The translations under genes and the position numbers were made by a program. The notes beneath the pieces were generated by a model. That model searched no databases. It was given only the letters and a program-made list of their open reading frames with translations, and had not been told where the DNA came from. From UBA4416 sp963422675 (GTDB lineage Bacteria > Bacteroidota > Bacteroidia > B-17B0 > Aurantibacillaceae), in contig CAXVYS010000013.1 of assembly GCA_963422675.2 (NCBI GenBank), positions 186,001 through 250,000 of the forward strand: DNA of 64,000 nt, in the 5' to 3' direction. Each line of letters opens with the position of its first letter. Position 1 is the stretch's first letter. Positions 1-9,637 of the stretch are shown piece by piece.

Positions 1-1
1 T

Positions 2-301
2 AACTCGAAAAGAATCCTGGATAAAGTAAAGGAAGTATTGGATCTTTATCCTGAATTTAAACTCCTGGTTATATCTCATACCGATTCGCAGGGCGATGAT
101 CTCACTAACCTGGATCTTTCACTTAAACGCTCCGAAAAAGGAATAAATTATCTGATCTCAAAAGGAATTTCGAAAGAAAGACTCCAAGCCGAAGGAAAGG
201 GCGAAACAGAAATACGTAACCGTTGCTTTAACGATGTAGATTGTTCTGATAAAGAGCATGAATACAACCGCCGTACGGAATTTAAATTCACTAAAAAATA
301 G
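2..301 (+). CDS. OmpA-like peptidoglycan-binding domain protein, 3' end only
   Basis: The reading frame is open from the first bases of the window, so the gene starts upstream; what is visible is about 99 residues of an OmpA C-terminal domain. The core shows the motif SHTDSQGDD followed by LKRSEKGINYLISKGI, the usual OmpA-family pattern (TDxxG, then LSxxRAxxVxxYL). A late pair of cysteines (RNRC, VDCSDKE) is shared with the next gene. Known role of the family: non-covalent binding of peptidoglycan by outer-membrane proteins or lipoproteins. The tail is closely similar to the tail of the next gene, so the two look like a tandem paralogous pair. Confidence 0.85.
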   Translation, partial: NSKRILDKVKEVLDLYPEFKLLVISHTDSQGDDLTNLDLSLKRSEKGINYLISKGISKERLQAEGKGETEIRNRCFNDVDCSDKEHEYNRRTEFKFTKK

Positions 302-373
302 GTTGTATAAAATTTTTAACTACCTTAGAATCACCAAATTCACGTATTGATTCAAACAAATTGCCAAAGTAGT

Positions 374-1678
374 ATGAAGCATTTTAGTGGTATGATTCTG
401 TTCCTTTTAAGTATAGTGACCTATGCTCAAAAAAACGAGAAATTAAATATGGGAGATAAAATCCCTTTTTCAAGAGTAACGGTTTTAGACCAGGATAAAA
501 AAACGACAACTATTGACCTTCCCAATGGTAAAACCTTAAACGATCGCTTTGTATTGGTTTATTTTTATTCAGCGTCTAGTTCCATTAAAGAGTTGATTGC
601 TTTTAATAATAATGTCGAGAAAATTTTAAACAAATATGAGAATAATGCCTGCAAAGGTGCCAGTGATATTGAATTTGTGACCATTTGTGTTGAAAAAGAC
701 TATGGTAAATGGAAAACCCTGTTAACGGAAACAAACTACAACAAATCTAAATTTACCGGTAAAAAAACCAATTACCTGGCCCAGGGTGAATTAAAAGATA
801 AAGCCGTGAGTGCTTTTAAAGTCACTAAAATGCCAACTTTATTCCTTGTGAACCCTAAGGGGCGTTTATATGTGGAAACTGATAGTATTGAAGTTCTCGA
901 AAAAACATTTCAAAATATCTGCAAGGTTAATGCATCTTATTCCACAGCCGATATTTCGGGGAAATTACTCATAGGGGATAAAAACAAATCGCCCTTAACG
1001 GAACATCACGTTTACTTAATTAAAGAAAATAAAGACACCATTAAAACAACGGCAACAGATAACTTTGGAGATTTTAGATTTAAACAGATCGATACAACAC
1101 AAAAATTAAGTATCAGGATTGAACAGAATAATAAAACAAAAGGTGGTCCCAGAGTTTTTTTAGCAAAGCAGAATGGCGAATTGGTTTCTGAATTTAAAAA
1201 GAATTCAGCAGGAAACTTTGAATATAAATTATTGTCCATTGATGTCGAAAAACTGAGTGAAATAGAGGAAGACGATGATATTACCATGAAATACAAAAAA
1301 TTTAATTCAACCGATAAAAAGGATTTAACGGTAACGGAGAATGTATATTATGAATCGTCGAAGTACACTATTTTAACCGAAAACGAAATTGTTCTGGATA
1401 AAGTACTCGTTATTTTAAATGCTTACCCACTGGTAAAACTAGAGGTTGTTTCACATACCGATGCCTTGGGAGACGATGCGAGTAACTTAAAACTCTCACA
1501 AAACCGCTCTGGTGCTGTTATTGATTATCTTGTGAGTAAAGGTATTGGCCGGCAACGATTAAAAGCTATTGGAAAAGGGGAAACGGAAATAAGAAACCGT
1601 TGTGTAAATGGTGTGGAATGTTCTGATAAAGAGCAGGAATACAATCGTAGGACAGAATTCAGATTCATTAAAAACTAA
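374..1678 (+). CDS. Secreted thioredoxin-fold / OmpA-domain fusion protein with degenerate redox site
   Basis: About 434 residues. I chose the ATG at 374 because it opens a signal peptide (MKHFSGMILFLLSIVTYAQ); the frame runs further up to a TTG at 347. Residues about 25-180 look like a TlpA/AhpC-type thioredoxin fold (MGDKIPFSRVTVLD, later KMPTLFLVNPKG with the cis-Pro loop). The position of the WCxxC active site reads YFYSASSSIKEL, so both catalytic cysteines are missing and redox activity is unlikely. A middle part (ISGKLLIGDKNKSPL) resembles carboxypeptidase-regulatory-like beta-sandwiches. The last 110 residues are an OmpA domain (SHTDALGDD). Inference: a periplasmic or outer-membrane protein tethered to peptidoglycan that uses the thioredoxin fold for binding. 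It follows a gene with the same tail. Confidence 0.75.
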   Translation: MKHFSGMILFLLSIVTYAQKNEKLNMGDKIPFSRVTVLDQDKKTTTIDLPNGKTLNDRFVLVYFYSASSSIKELIAFNNNVEKILNKYENNACKGASDIEFVTICVEKDYGKWKTLLTETNYNKSKFTGKKTNYLAQGELKDKAVSAFKVTKMPTLFLVNPKGRLYVETDSIEVLEKTFQNICKVNASYSTADISGKLLIGDKNKSPLTEHHVYLIKENKDTIKTTATDNFGDFRFKQIDTTQKLSIRIEQNNKTKGGPRVFLAKQNGELVSEFKKNSAGNFEYKLLSIDVEKLSEIEEDDDITMKYKKFNSTDKKDLTVTENVYYESSKYTILTENEIVLDKVLVILNAYPLVKLEVVSHTDALGDDASNLKLSQNRSGAVIDYLVSKGIGRQRLKAIGKGETEIRNRCVNGVECSDKEQEYNRRTEFRFIKN

Positions 1679-1715
1679 CTAACGTTTAAGTCCTGTCCAT
1701 CGTTAAACTCCAAGC

Positions 1716-4580
1716 GTGCTTGCCAAATATAAATACCAGCTTTTACTTTTACTCGTAGTTATACTTTGCTACTTTCCCCTTACATTTTTTCAAAGCACTT
1801 TATTAAATGATGATATTGATGTAGCCCTATCTACCAAATATTTTGCTGGGGAGTGTTTTCAACAGGGACTCTTACCATTATGGAACCCCTATCAAATAAG
1901 TGGTTTCCCGGCACACGCCGATTTACAATACACAAACTGGAACGTGGAAGTGCTGCTAACAGGTATTCTGTTTGGTTATAATTATGTGATACTGCATCTC
2001 CAGTGTATTATCTATTTATTTTTAGCCGCTTTAGGTACATTTCTATTAAGCAGGTATTTATCTAAAAGTGCAAGAGCGGCGTTTTATATAGCGTGTATTT
2101 ATCTGCTCAGTGGTTTGGTAACAGCTCATATGCAGTCTTTAGTTACCATTTTAGGGCTTGTTTGGTTACCATATGTGGTCCTTTATTTTTTGCTCTGGCT
2201 TCAAAACACCGATTTAAAGAACACCCTGTTGCTATGCCTCTTTTCGTATTTATTGGTAACACTGGGTTACCAGGCATTTGCATTTATGGTGTTACCGTTT
2301 TTTATAGTTTTATTCTTTACAAAGATCATAACGCATTATAAAGCCAAAGATTATCAAAGCATGAAGTATAAAGTGCTTTTTGGAGTTATTGCCGTAATGG
2401 TATTACTCATTTTGTTGAGCCCGGTTTTAGTCACTCAACTTCAATCACAGCCTTTTGTATCCCGTTTAAACGGAATGGCCGTAGAAGATGTCATGTCCAA
2501 TCCGTTTCCACCAATAGGGCTTATTTCTTTTATCAATCCATTGTTAACTATTGGGCATGATCAGTGGTTTAATACGGATGTTACTATGCGTAACGTATTT
2601 ATAGGAACACTTCCATTTCTACTGGTAATGATGTCTCTTTTTAAAAAGAATAAAACTACCCTGGATATTATTTTACTCAGCTTTGCATTTGTTTATCTAT
2701 TAGGTTCTTTTGGCGATGCCACTCCTATTCGCCAGGTAATGTATTACCTGCTGCCTGGCTTTAAACTGTTTCGTTTCCCTTCATTATTAAGGGTGGTAGC
2801 AATTCTGTTTTTGCTGTGTTATTTGGCTTTAAACTTTAGTAAAACGATAGAACTATTTTATGATCGCAAAAAATTAAGACTCATTATTTTTTCGACAGTA
2901 GCATTGGTACTTATTGGTATTAGCGGTTTCTGTTTTTCTAAAATAGAAAAATTCACTTTTTTAACGAGCACAGAACAAGGATTTAACCAGAAAATTATTC
3001 ATACCAATCCTCTAGAACTGGTATTTTATACATCGGTGATCCAATTATTTCTAATCGTCATAACATACGTATTCCTCCATAAAGAAATTTCTATTTCAGG
3101 ATTTAAACGAAAAACAGTGGTCTTTTCACTTATAGAACTAACTGTAATCGTATTGATATATGGGCAGTTTACGGCATTTACCAATGTAAAGCCCCAAACC
3201 TTTCAGGGGAATTTTGCCAGGTTACAACGAGGCTTTCCATTTCCATCAAAAGATGCTATAAATGAAACGAAGTACAAATTTAATTACATCGAAGGGTTTT
3301 GGAAGAATACCGGAGCATTTAAAAAGCAACTGGTAAATGATGATGCCTGGACCTCTTTCTATTTCATGAATTATGATCGCTTAACTCGTGATTTACCGGA
3401 CCTAAAAGATTCTTTGCAGAGCTATCCGTTCATTTATTTTTCGGTACCTCAAAAAGAAATCCCGGTTAAATTACCAGTAGATACAAGTCGTTCGTTCATC
3501 AGAACTACTTTTCATCCTTGCAATAAAGAGATTCCATTTCAATACACCTTTTTTTCACCTGCTAAAATAGCCGTAACTGTAAATACTCCGGAAGATGTTA
3601 TTTTAAATTTGCAACAATCGTATTTCACCGGTTGGTTGGTAAATGTGGACGGAATACAAGCACCCATTTTGTGGAACGCTGGTTTACTTATGTCGGTGAG
3701 TATTCCAAAGGGAGCACATAGCATTGAATTTACTTACCAAAATCCTGGCTTTGTAACCGCTTTAATCGTTAGCTATAGCTTACTCGTATGTATGATTTTT
3801 CTCCTTATTGGAGTGAGCCAATATTCTAAAAATAAAAAATGGATGCTGGCATTAGTGTTTATGGCAGGCACCGGTACCATCGTATTCCTGTTCTATTCGC
3901 ATTCGTTGAGATCGAATTGTTTGGTTCAAAATAATTTTAGCTTTAATGATTCTACGAATAAAACACTCTACGATTTTAATTCAAAAGCAGATGCTCAGTT
4001 ACTTCATAATTTCATACTCACCAATCGTCCAAAGAAAATAACCTACCAATGGACCAATTTTTTTAATACACCCGAGTTACTGTATTATCTGGGTATGAAC
4101 AAGGATACTGCCTTAACGGCCTTAACCGGAACTATTTCTTTTACACCATTTCCTTCGGATGAAAAAAAAGTAATTACGGTTAATTTTGACAGCACCTATA
4201 CGGATAAGGTATTTATAGATACCACCAGGCAAAATGGGTTTTCGTTGGCATTGAATGAGCTAAATCCTTACTCAAAATTAATGGAACTCCCTGCCCGTAA
4301 AATAACCAATCACAATGTGTTTGGGTTGATTACATTAAAAAGTAATGTGTTTGCAAATGCAACAGTAGTATGCCATATAAAGCATGCCGATGGAGTAGAG
4401 GAGTCGTTTTATTTTCCGCTGAATAAATATGTGTTAAGCAACTCCCGTTGGCAAACCATACCTTATTATTTTGAGTTAAAACACAAAACAAAACCAACAG
4501 ACTCAGTGAACTTATTTTTAATCAATGGCACTAAACATAAAGTGTTTATAAAAACACTCACGGCTGTTTATTTCCCTTAA
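1716..4580 (+). CDS. YfhO-like polytopic membrane protein
   Basis: A 954-residue integral membrane protein starting at GTG 1716; no better ATG lies nearby. The first 50 residues hold a membrane segment, then a loop with LWNPYQISGFPAHADLQ, typical of the YfhO family (Pfam Bacterial membrane protein YfhO), whose founding member is linked to glycosylation of wall or envelope polymers in Firmicutes. Roughly a dozen hydrophobic segments follow. A periplasmic part near residue 620-690 carries the family pattern FTGWLVNVDGIQAP, matched by KGWNAYIDG in the two paralogues at 55.9-61.1 kb. Compared with those it has an additional C-terminal region of about 200 residues after the last membrane spans. 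Substrate unknown. It converges with recO, 5 bp apart. Confidence 0.7.
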   Translation: MLAKYKYQLLLLLVVILCYFPLTFFQSTLLNDDIDVALSTKYFAGECFQQGLLPLWNPYQISGFPAHADLQYTNWNVEVLLTGILFGYNYVILHLQCIIYLFLAALGTFLLSRYLSKSARAAFYIACIYLLSGLVTAHMQSLVTILGLVWLPYVVLYFLLWLQNTDLKNTLLLCLFSYLLVTLGYQAFAFMVLPFFIVLFFTKIITHYKAKDYQSMKYKVLFGVIAVMVLLILLSPVLVTQLQSQPFVSRLNGMAVEDVMSNPFPPIGLISFINPLLTIGHDQWFNTDVTMRNVFIGTLPFLLVMMSLFKKNKTTLDIILLSFAFVYLLGSFGDATPIRQVMYYLLPGFKLFRFPSLLRVVAILFLLCYLALNFSKTIELFYDRKKLRLIIFSTVALVLIGISGFCFSKIEKFTFLTSTEQGFNQKIIHTNPLELVFYTSVIQLFLIVITYVFLHKEISISGFKRKTVVFSLIELTVIVLIYGQFTAFTNVKPQTFQGNFARLQRGFPFPSKDAINETKYKFNYIEGFWKNTGAFKKQLVNDDAWTSFYFMNYDRLTRDLPDLKDSLQSYPFIYFSVPQKEIPVKLPVDTSRSFIRTTFHPCNKEIPFQYTFFSPAKIAVTVNTPEDVILNLQQSYFTGWLVNVDGIQAPILWNAGLLMSVSIPKGAHSIEFTYQNPGFVTALIVSYSLLVCMIFLLIGVSQYSKNKKWMLALVFMAGTGTIVFLFYSHSLRSNCLVQNNFSFNDSTNKTLYDFNSKADAQLLHNFILTNRPKKITYQWTNFFNTPELLYYLGMNKDTALTALTGTISFTPFPSDEKKVITVNFDSTYTDKVFIDTTRQNGFSLALNELNPYSKLMELPARKITNHNVFGLITLKSNVFANATVVCHIKHADGVEESFYFPLNKYVLSNSRWQTIPYYFELKHKTKPTDSVNLFLINGTKHKVFIKTLTAVYFP

Positions 4581-4585
4581 AAAGC

Positions 4586-5308
4586 TTAACTATTGAGGGT
4601 TTCCTGCAATACGGGAAACGATTTAAATTCATGCAGTCCGGGGATATGCATTTTGTAATACGCCATTAAACAATCCAATAAATTTAACCGTTCTGTTTTT
4701 GTATAATACCTTTTACTACTAAGGTTATACGTAAATAATTGTGCAAATAATTTAGATTGTTCTTCGTCAAAACTTAAAGGAAAGCTTTGCGAATAAGATT
4801 GGTATTTGCCTTCCCTTGTATCAAAAAATTTATCTCTTGCCGTAATATTATTGGAAGGATAAAACCCCAGGTACTTCGACAGTTCAAACAGAACATATAT
4901 GTGCAGGTCATGAAAACCTTCGTTATTCACATCGAGCCATTGAAGGATATGGGTTATAAATTCATATAACTCTTCATTTTTACTTTGCTCTTTCAGGCAT
5001 TTATGGAGTACTTCATTAATGAACTGGGCAATACACAACTTAATAAAATGTTGAGAAAGATCGCTGTAAATATAAACAGGTTTAGCTTCAGATAATTGAT
5101 GGATTTCCTTATTTTCCTTTAAAGAAAACACCAGTTCCAATTGCGAGAGAGGCTGTATTAACGCCGGTTTTATTTTGGCTTTGGGGCTATTACTTACATG
5201 AATGTTCAGGCTGATAAGCCCGTAATCTTTCGTGTAAACTTTTGATATGACTTTGGTATCAGCATATTTTACGTTATGTAATATGATACCATGTGTAGTA
5301 ACCAGCAT
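4586..5308 (-). CDS. recO: DNA repair protein RecO
   Basis: A 240-residue protein with the RecO layout: an N-terminal OB-fold starting MLVTTHGIILHNVKYADT and reading KVYTKDYGLIS, then an all-helical C-terminal domain. RecO acts in the RecFOR pathway, loading RecA onto SSB-coated single-stranded DNA and annealing strands. The usual four-cysteine zinc motif of many RecO proteins is not evident, as is common in Bacteroidota. Its ATG overlaps the stop of the upstream porZ by one base (TAATG), so the two are translationally coupled. The porZ-recO neighbourhood is, to my knowledge, frequent in this phylum. Confidence 0.88.
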   Translation of the reverse strand: MLVTTHGIILHNVKYADTKVISKVYTKDYGLISLNIHVSNSPKAKIKPALIQPLSQLELVFSLKENKEIHQLSEAKPVYIYSDLSQHFIKLCIAQFINEVLHKCLKEQSKNEELYEFITHILQWLDVNNEGFHDLHIYVLFELSKYLGFYPSNNITARDKFFDTREGKYQSYSQSFPLSFDEEQSKLFAQLFTYNLSSKRYYTKTERLNLLDCLMAYYKMHIPGLHEFKSFPVLQETLNS

Positions 5309-7650
5309 TAATTAATAACCAATAATTTTGTAACCGATTTTTGTTCGCCATCAGCCGAAGAACAATAGATCATATAAACACCTGATGAAACCCTTGTGCC
5401 ATTAATGGTTTTTAAATTCCATTCTACTTGTCCACCTTCCGATTTTGTTTCCCATACCATATTACCGGCAACATCCGTCACCTTCAAAATAGTAGCATCT
5501 ATTAAGCCCGTTATATAAACATTACTGCCATAATTAGGCCTTATAGGGTTAGGAAACGCATGAACATTTGTATAAGCATCGAAGCCTGCTATCACAGAAG
5601 TTCTAAAAGACTGAATCCCTTTTTCTGAAGCAATAAATACATCCCCCGTCGTGCCATCCACTGCAATATCTCTTATAATATTTGAATAGAGCTCGCTTCC
5701 TTCTGCTGTAAAATGATAAATTTGAGTTTGTCCATCGGCAGAGAAACAATAAACACCAGAACTCTCCGTACCGATCCATTTTCTGTTGGCACCATCAATA
5801 GCAATAGAGGTGATACCATCTTTTGCCAGGAGAATCTGAACATTTCCATCCTGCTCAATTAAAATTTGCTGGCTGTCCCAGTTCGATCCCGTAAAAATAG
5901 CTTCCGGGTTATAAAAAATAGTTACTCCTTTACCTGTACCTATCCATACATGCCCGTCAAGGTCTTCCACCATCGCATTAATATCAGTAGAAGGCAAAGC
6001 GCCTGAGCCAACGGCTGACGAAAACACCTTGGTATTATTGGCATTGGGTTGTGAAAAGTTTTCAGTTGGCTTAAAAATCATTAATCCCTGGCCACGAGCC
6101 AACTGTATCCACACTTGGTTATTTTTATCCACCATTACTTTTCCGGCATTCGGATTTGTAGAGAAAAATAAGCTAAAATCGAAGTTGATCCAGGTGCCAT
6201 TCTTTTTTAAAACATTTAAAAAATTATTATTTAAACTCGATACAGCCCATAAATTAGAATTTTTATCATAAGTCATTCCCCCAACACGCACATCATGATT
6301 AGAGCCAAATGCAATAGATAATGGGCTATTGCCCGAATTGTAAACCCTGGTTGGTACATTTTTCCTGGTTTCAATAACTCCTTTACCCCAACTACCGTAC
6401 GATGCATGTGTTTTATCATTTGGGTCTACTGCCACACAATTAATATCAATAATCGTATCTGTTAATGGCCCCGAAATGGTAGACCATGTTTTGTCTTTAT
6501 AACTATTCATCAAAGGCGGATTGTATTGGTTATTCCACTGGTCTCCTAAAAAAGTAGGAGCCATATACAAATACCCATCATTTACATCCAGGTCATTTAC
6601 TAAATTAGTATTTGGCCCGTTCACATTTATTCGAATATTAGGTTCAGGATAATTTCCATAGGATTTTATTAAACCTAAATAATTATCCGCAATAAAAAAC
6701 AAGCGGTATTGCGGTTCATGATCTTCATAAAACACATCGTTGATACTGGCATATACGTTTGATTCGTAGGAGGTTACAGACGATACATTATTGTTGCTCG
6801 GCTGAATCAGTGTTACGCCAAACAAATCAAGGGTTACTATTCGGTTAGCGCTGCTATAATCATACAATCGTTTAATTTCATATGGAAAAGATTTTTGTGA
6901 AAAATAGGACCAGGATACTCCATCAAACTGATAGAGTGTATCCATCATGTTTAAATTTGCTTTGAGTCTGGCCGAATAATTAACAATGATTTTGGAATCA
7001 TATTTTACAATAGCATTGTAGGGGCCTTTTGGCAAATTTGTCACCTGGCGCCAGTTGGCAAAATTAGTCAGCAGTTTATTCGATTTTCCGATATAAACTC
7101 CCGAATCGGTAGCAGCCATGAGGCATGTATCATTTGAGGTTACCTGGTGAACGTTTAAATAAGAGCCTGTATTCCCAAAAAAATAAGAATCTTTTACTTC
7201 AATTTTGCCTAAATCCAGTTTTATGATTCCAAAAGCACAGGCAATATAGCCAATACCCTTATCAAAATAAATTTCGTTAATGGTTTTGCTGCCGGTAATG
7301 GATTTTCGTTCTATATCAGGGAAATTGGTGATTTTTTCGTCTTTGATCAAATCAATATTGGAGTTTTCATAAATCACCACAACCATATTGTTGTAAGGAT
7401 TATAACGTAGAAGCTTTACGCCGACATCCGATAAACCGTTAATTTTTGTAAGTTTTTCAATACTATTATCATCTGTATTGTATTTTATCAAACCGCTTCC
7501 GTTTGAACAATACACAATAGAACCGGCTTTTACAACACTTTTTGCATTGTTGTAATCTAAATGATCCGTCCATTCACCTATTTTAACCTGTGCATGCATT
7601 TGGGCCAAAATAACAGTAAATGCCAGTAAAAAGGATAATCTTATGTTCAT
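5308..7650 (-). CDS. porZ: PorZ-like type IX secretion component (beta-propeller)
   Basis: A 780-residue protein with a signal peptide (MNIRLSFLLAFTVILAQMHAQ) and an N-terminal start VKIGEWTDHLDYNNAKSV typical of PorZ. Residues about 30-690 contain repeated two-component-regulator-type propeller blades (for example GHVWIGTGKGVTIF, NRKWIGTESSGVYCF, GDVFIASEKGIQSF). The last 85 residues form a T9SS C-terminal sorting domain (HAFPNPIRP ... SSGVYMIYC). In Porphyromonas PorZ belongs to the cell-surface attachment complex of T9SS and helps to present A-LPS to the sortase. Here it lies just upstream of recO. Assignment rests on domain order and neighbourhood, not on an alignment. Confidence 0.82.
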   Translation of the reverse strand: MNIRLSFLLAFTVILAQMHAQVKIGEWTDHLDYNNAKSVVKAGSIVYCSNGSGLIKYNTDDNSIEKLTKINGLSDVGVKLLRYNPYNNMVVVIYENSNIDLIKDEKITNFPDIERKSITGSKTINEIYFDKGIGYIACAFGIIKLDLGKIEVKDSYFFGNTGSYLNVHQVTSNDTCLMAATDSGVYIGKSNKLLTNFANWRQVTNLPKGPYNAIVKYDSKIIVNYSARLKANLNMMDTLYQFDGVSWSYFSQKSFPYEIKRLYDYSSANRIVTLDLFGVTLIQPSNNNVSSVTSYESNVYASINDVFYEDHEPQYRLFFIADNYLGLIKSYGNYPEPNIRINVNGPNTNLVNDLDVNDGYLYMAPTFLGDQWNNQYNPPLMNSYKDKTWSTISGPLTDTIIDINCVAVDPNDKTHASYGSWGKGVIETRKNVPTRVYNSGNSPLSIAFGSNHDVRVGGMTYDKNSNLWAVSSLNNNFLNVLKKNGTWINFDFSLFFSTNPNAGKVMVDKNNQVWIQLARGQGLMIFKPTENFSQPNANNTKVFSSAVGSGALPSTDINAMVEDLDGHVWIGTGKGVTIFYNPEAIFTGSNWDSQQILIEQDGNVQILLAKDGITSIAIDGANRKWIGTESSGVYCFSADGQTQIYHFTAEGSELYSNIIRDIAVDGTTGDVFIASEKGIQSFRTSVIAGFDAYTNVHAFPNPIRPNYGSNVYITGLIDATILKVTDVAGNMVWETKSEGGQVEWNLKTINGTRVSSGVYMIYCSSADGEQKSVTKLLVIN

Positions 7651-7855
7651 ACGTTTATAACTAGAAAACAGCTAAAATATTGCCTTTAAATATATCATTT
7701 TTTTAGGCATCAATTCCATACAAATCAACTAATAGTTATATGACACAACAACGCTAACTGCTAAAAAGTAAGCTATTTTAATTAAAACCTGACAATTTTT
7801 CGTTTTTTACGATGTGGCAAACATATTGATGTTAACTTTACAAAAATTATCTATA

Positions 7856-8407
7856 ATGGAACATAACGAAAACGAACTAATTAACAAGGAAAACGATCAT
7901 ACTACCGACCTAAATCAGGAAGAAATGGCAGAACAAGCCACAGAAGGCACAACTACCGGAGAACCTGTTAACTTTGAAGCCAAAATAGCCGAGTTAAACG
8001 ACAAATATTTACGTTTATACTCAGAATTTGACAATTACAGAAAGCGTATGATCAAAGAAAAATCGGAGATAATTCGTTCGGCAGGTGAAGATGTATTTAA
8101 AGCCTTTATCCCTTCCATTGATGATTTTGAGCGTGCCATTAAAGCAAATGAAACCGTTACAGACATTGAAGCTATAAAAGAAGGGATGAAACTGATTTAT
8201 CATAAATTGGTAGTTACCACTAAAAGTAAAGGTTTGGAACAAATGGACGTTACCGGCCAAACATTTGATGCTGACATTATGGAAGCTATTGCACATATTC
8301 CGGCTCCTACCGAAGATTTAAAAGGAAAAGTAGTAGAAGATGTGGAAAAAGGGTATAAGTTGGGCGAAAAAGTAATTCGTTTTGCAAAAGTAGTAGTAGG
8401 AAATTAA
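7856..8407 (+). CDS. grpE: Nucleotide exchange factor GrpE
   Basis: I place the start at ATG 7856, giving 183 residues; the frame extends to a GTG at 7814, but the added 14 residues have no GrpE character. The N-terminal 50 residues are acidic and low in complexity, followed by the long coiled coil (FEAKIAELNDKYLRLYSEFDNYRKR, quoted in part) and a C-terminal beta-domain ending YKLGEKVIRFAKVVVG. GrpE releases ADP from DnaK. dnaJ follows after 18 bp in the same direction, so they form a chaperone operon; dnaK is not in the window. Confidence 0.96.
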   Translation: MEHNENELINKENDHTTDLNQEEMAEQATEGTTTGEPVNFEAKIAELNDKYLRLYSEFDNYRKRMIKEKSEIIRSAGEDVFKAFIPSIDDFERAIKANETVTDIEAIKEGMKLIYHKLVVTTKSKGLEQMDVTGQTFDADIMEAIAHIPAPTEDLKGKVVEDVEKGYKLGEKVIRFAKVVVGN

Positions 8408-8425
8408 TCAGAGACAAAGAAGACG

Positions 8426-9580
8426 ATGAGCAGCAAACGCGATTTTTATGAAATATTAGGCATTAACAAAGGTGCCGGCGACGATGAGATTAAAAAGGCT
8501 TATCGCAAGCTGGCTATTAAGTACCATCCCGATAAAAACCCTGACGATAAAGCAGCCGAAGAAAAATTTAAAGAAGCTGCGGAAGCATACGAAATCCTGA
8601 GTAATCCTGAAAAGAAACAACGCTATGATCAGTATGGTCATGCAGGAGTTGGTGGTTCGGCAAGCGGTGGTGGCTATGGCGGCGGCGGAATGAATATGGA
8701 TGATATTTTCAGCCAGTTCGGAGATATTTTTGGCGGCGGCGGTTTCGGAGGAGGCTTTGGCGGTGGAAGATCGGGTGGAGGAAGACGTGTGATGCGTGGA
8801 TCCAATTTAAGAGTTAAAGTAAAAATGACCCTTAAAGAAGTCGCAAAAGGCGTTGAGAAAAAACTGAAAGTAAATAAGTTTGTAAGTTGCCATACCTGTA
8901 AAGGCAGTGGTGCTAAAAACGGACAATTAGAAGTTTGTAAATTATGTAACGGTTCGGGTGTACAAGTGCGTACACAACAAACTTTTTTGGGTGCTATGCA
9001 AACCCAAACAACCTGTACCGGTTGCGGTGGAGAAGGAAAAACAGTAAAAGATAAATGTAAAACCTGTAATGGGGATGGTATTGTAAGAGAAGAAGAAATT
9101 ATTTCTATCAATATTCCGGCAGGTGTTGCCGAAGGAATGCAGTTATCGGTTGGTGGAAAAGGAAATGCAGCCCCACGTGGAGGAATTAACGGAGATCTGT
9201 TAGTATTGATCGAAGAAGAAGAAGATCCGGAATTAAAACGCGACGGGAATAATTTATTTTACGATAGCTACGTTAATTTTGTAGATGCAGCTTTAGGTAC
9301 AAGTATAGAAGTGCCGACAGTTGATGTAAAAGTGAAAATTAAAATAGAACCAGGTACACAAAGTGGTAAAGTATTAAGGTTAAAAGGGAAAGGATTACCG
9401 GATGTTAACTCATACGGAACCGGGGATTTGTTGGTAAACATCAATGTATGGACACCTCAGAATTTAACACCTGAAGAAAAGAAAACGTTGGAAAGTTTAA
9501 GAGACTCTAAAAACTTTGAGCCCAATCCAAACCGAAAAGAAAAAGGATTCTTTGATAGAATGAAAGAGTATTTTGAATAA
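8426..9580 (+). CDS. dnaJ: Chaperone protein DnaJ
   Basis: A 384-residue type I DnaJ. The J domain (residues 1-70) has the HPD motif in KYHPDKNPD, which stimulates the DnaK ATPase. A Gly/Phe-rich linker follows (GGGGFGGGFGGG). The zinc region holds four CxxCxGxG-type repeats: CHTCKGSG, CKLCNGSG, CTGCGGEG and CKTCNGDG. The two C-terminal substrate-binding domains close the protein. It is co-transcribed with grpE and is followed by a strong terminator. Confidence 0.97.
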   Translation: MSSKRDFYEILGINKGAGDDEIKKAYRKLAIKYHPDKNPDDKAAEEKFKEAAEAYEILSNPEKKQRYDQYGHAGVGGSASGGGYGGGGMNMDDIFSQFGDIFGGGGFGGGFGGGRSGGGRRVMRGSNLRVKVKMTLKEVAKGVEKKLKVNKFVSCHTCKGSGAKNGQLEVCKLCNGSGVQVRTQQTFLGAMQTQTTCTGCGGEGKTVKDKCKTCNGDGIVREEEIISINIPAGVAEGMQLSVGGKGNAAPRGGINGDLLVLIEEEEDPELKRDGNNLFYDSYVNFVDAALGTSIEVPTVDVKVKIKIEPGTQSGKVLRLKGKGLPDVNSYGTGDLLVNINVWTPQNLTPEEKKTLESLRDSKNFEPNPNRKEKGFFDRMKEYFE

Positions 9581-9601
9581 CATACAATGAATTTATTCCA
9601 T

Positions 9602-9637
9602 AAAAAAGCCTGCTTTAATTATAAAGCAGGCTTTTTT
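9602..9637. terminator. Bidirectional terminator between dnaJ and the 1714-residue gene
   Basis: Arms AAAAAAGCCTGCTTTA (9602-9617) and its complement (9622-9637) form a 16-bp stem around a 4-base loop, with an A tract on one side and a T tract on the other. It serves the two convergent genes; the distal T tract reaches the stop codon of the minus-strand gene. Confidence 0.92.
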
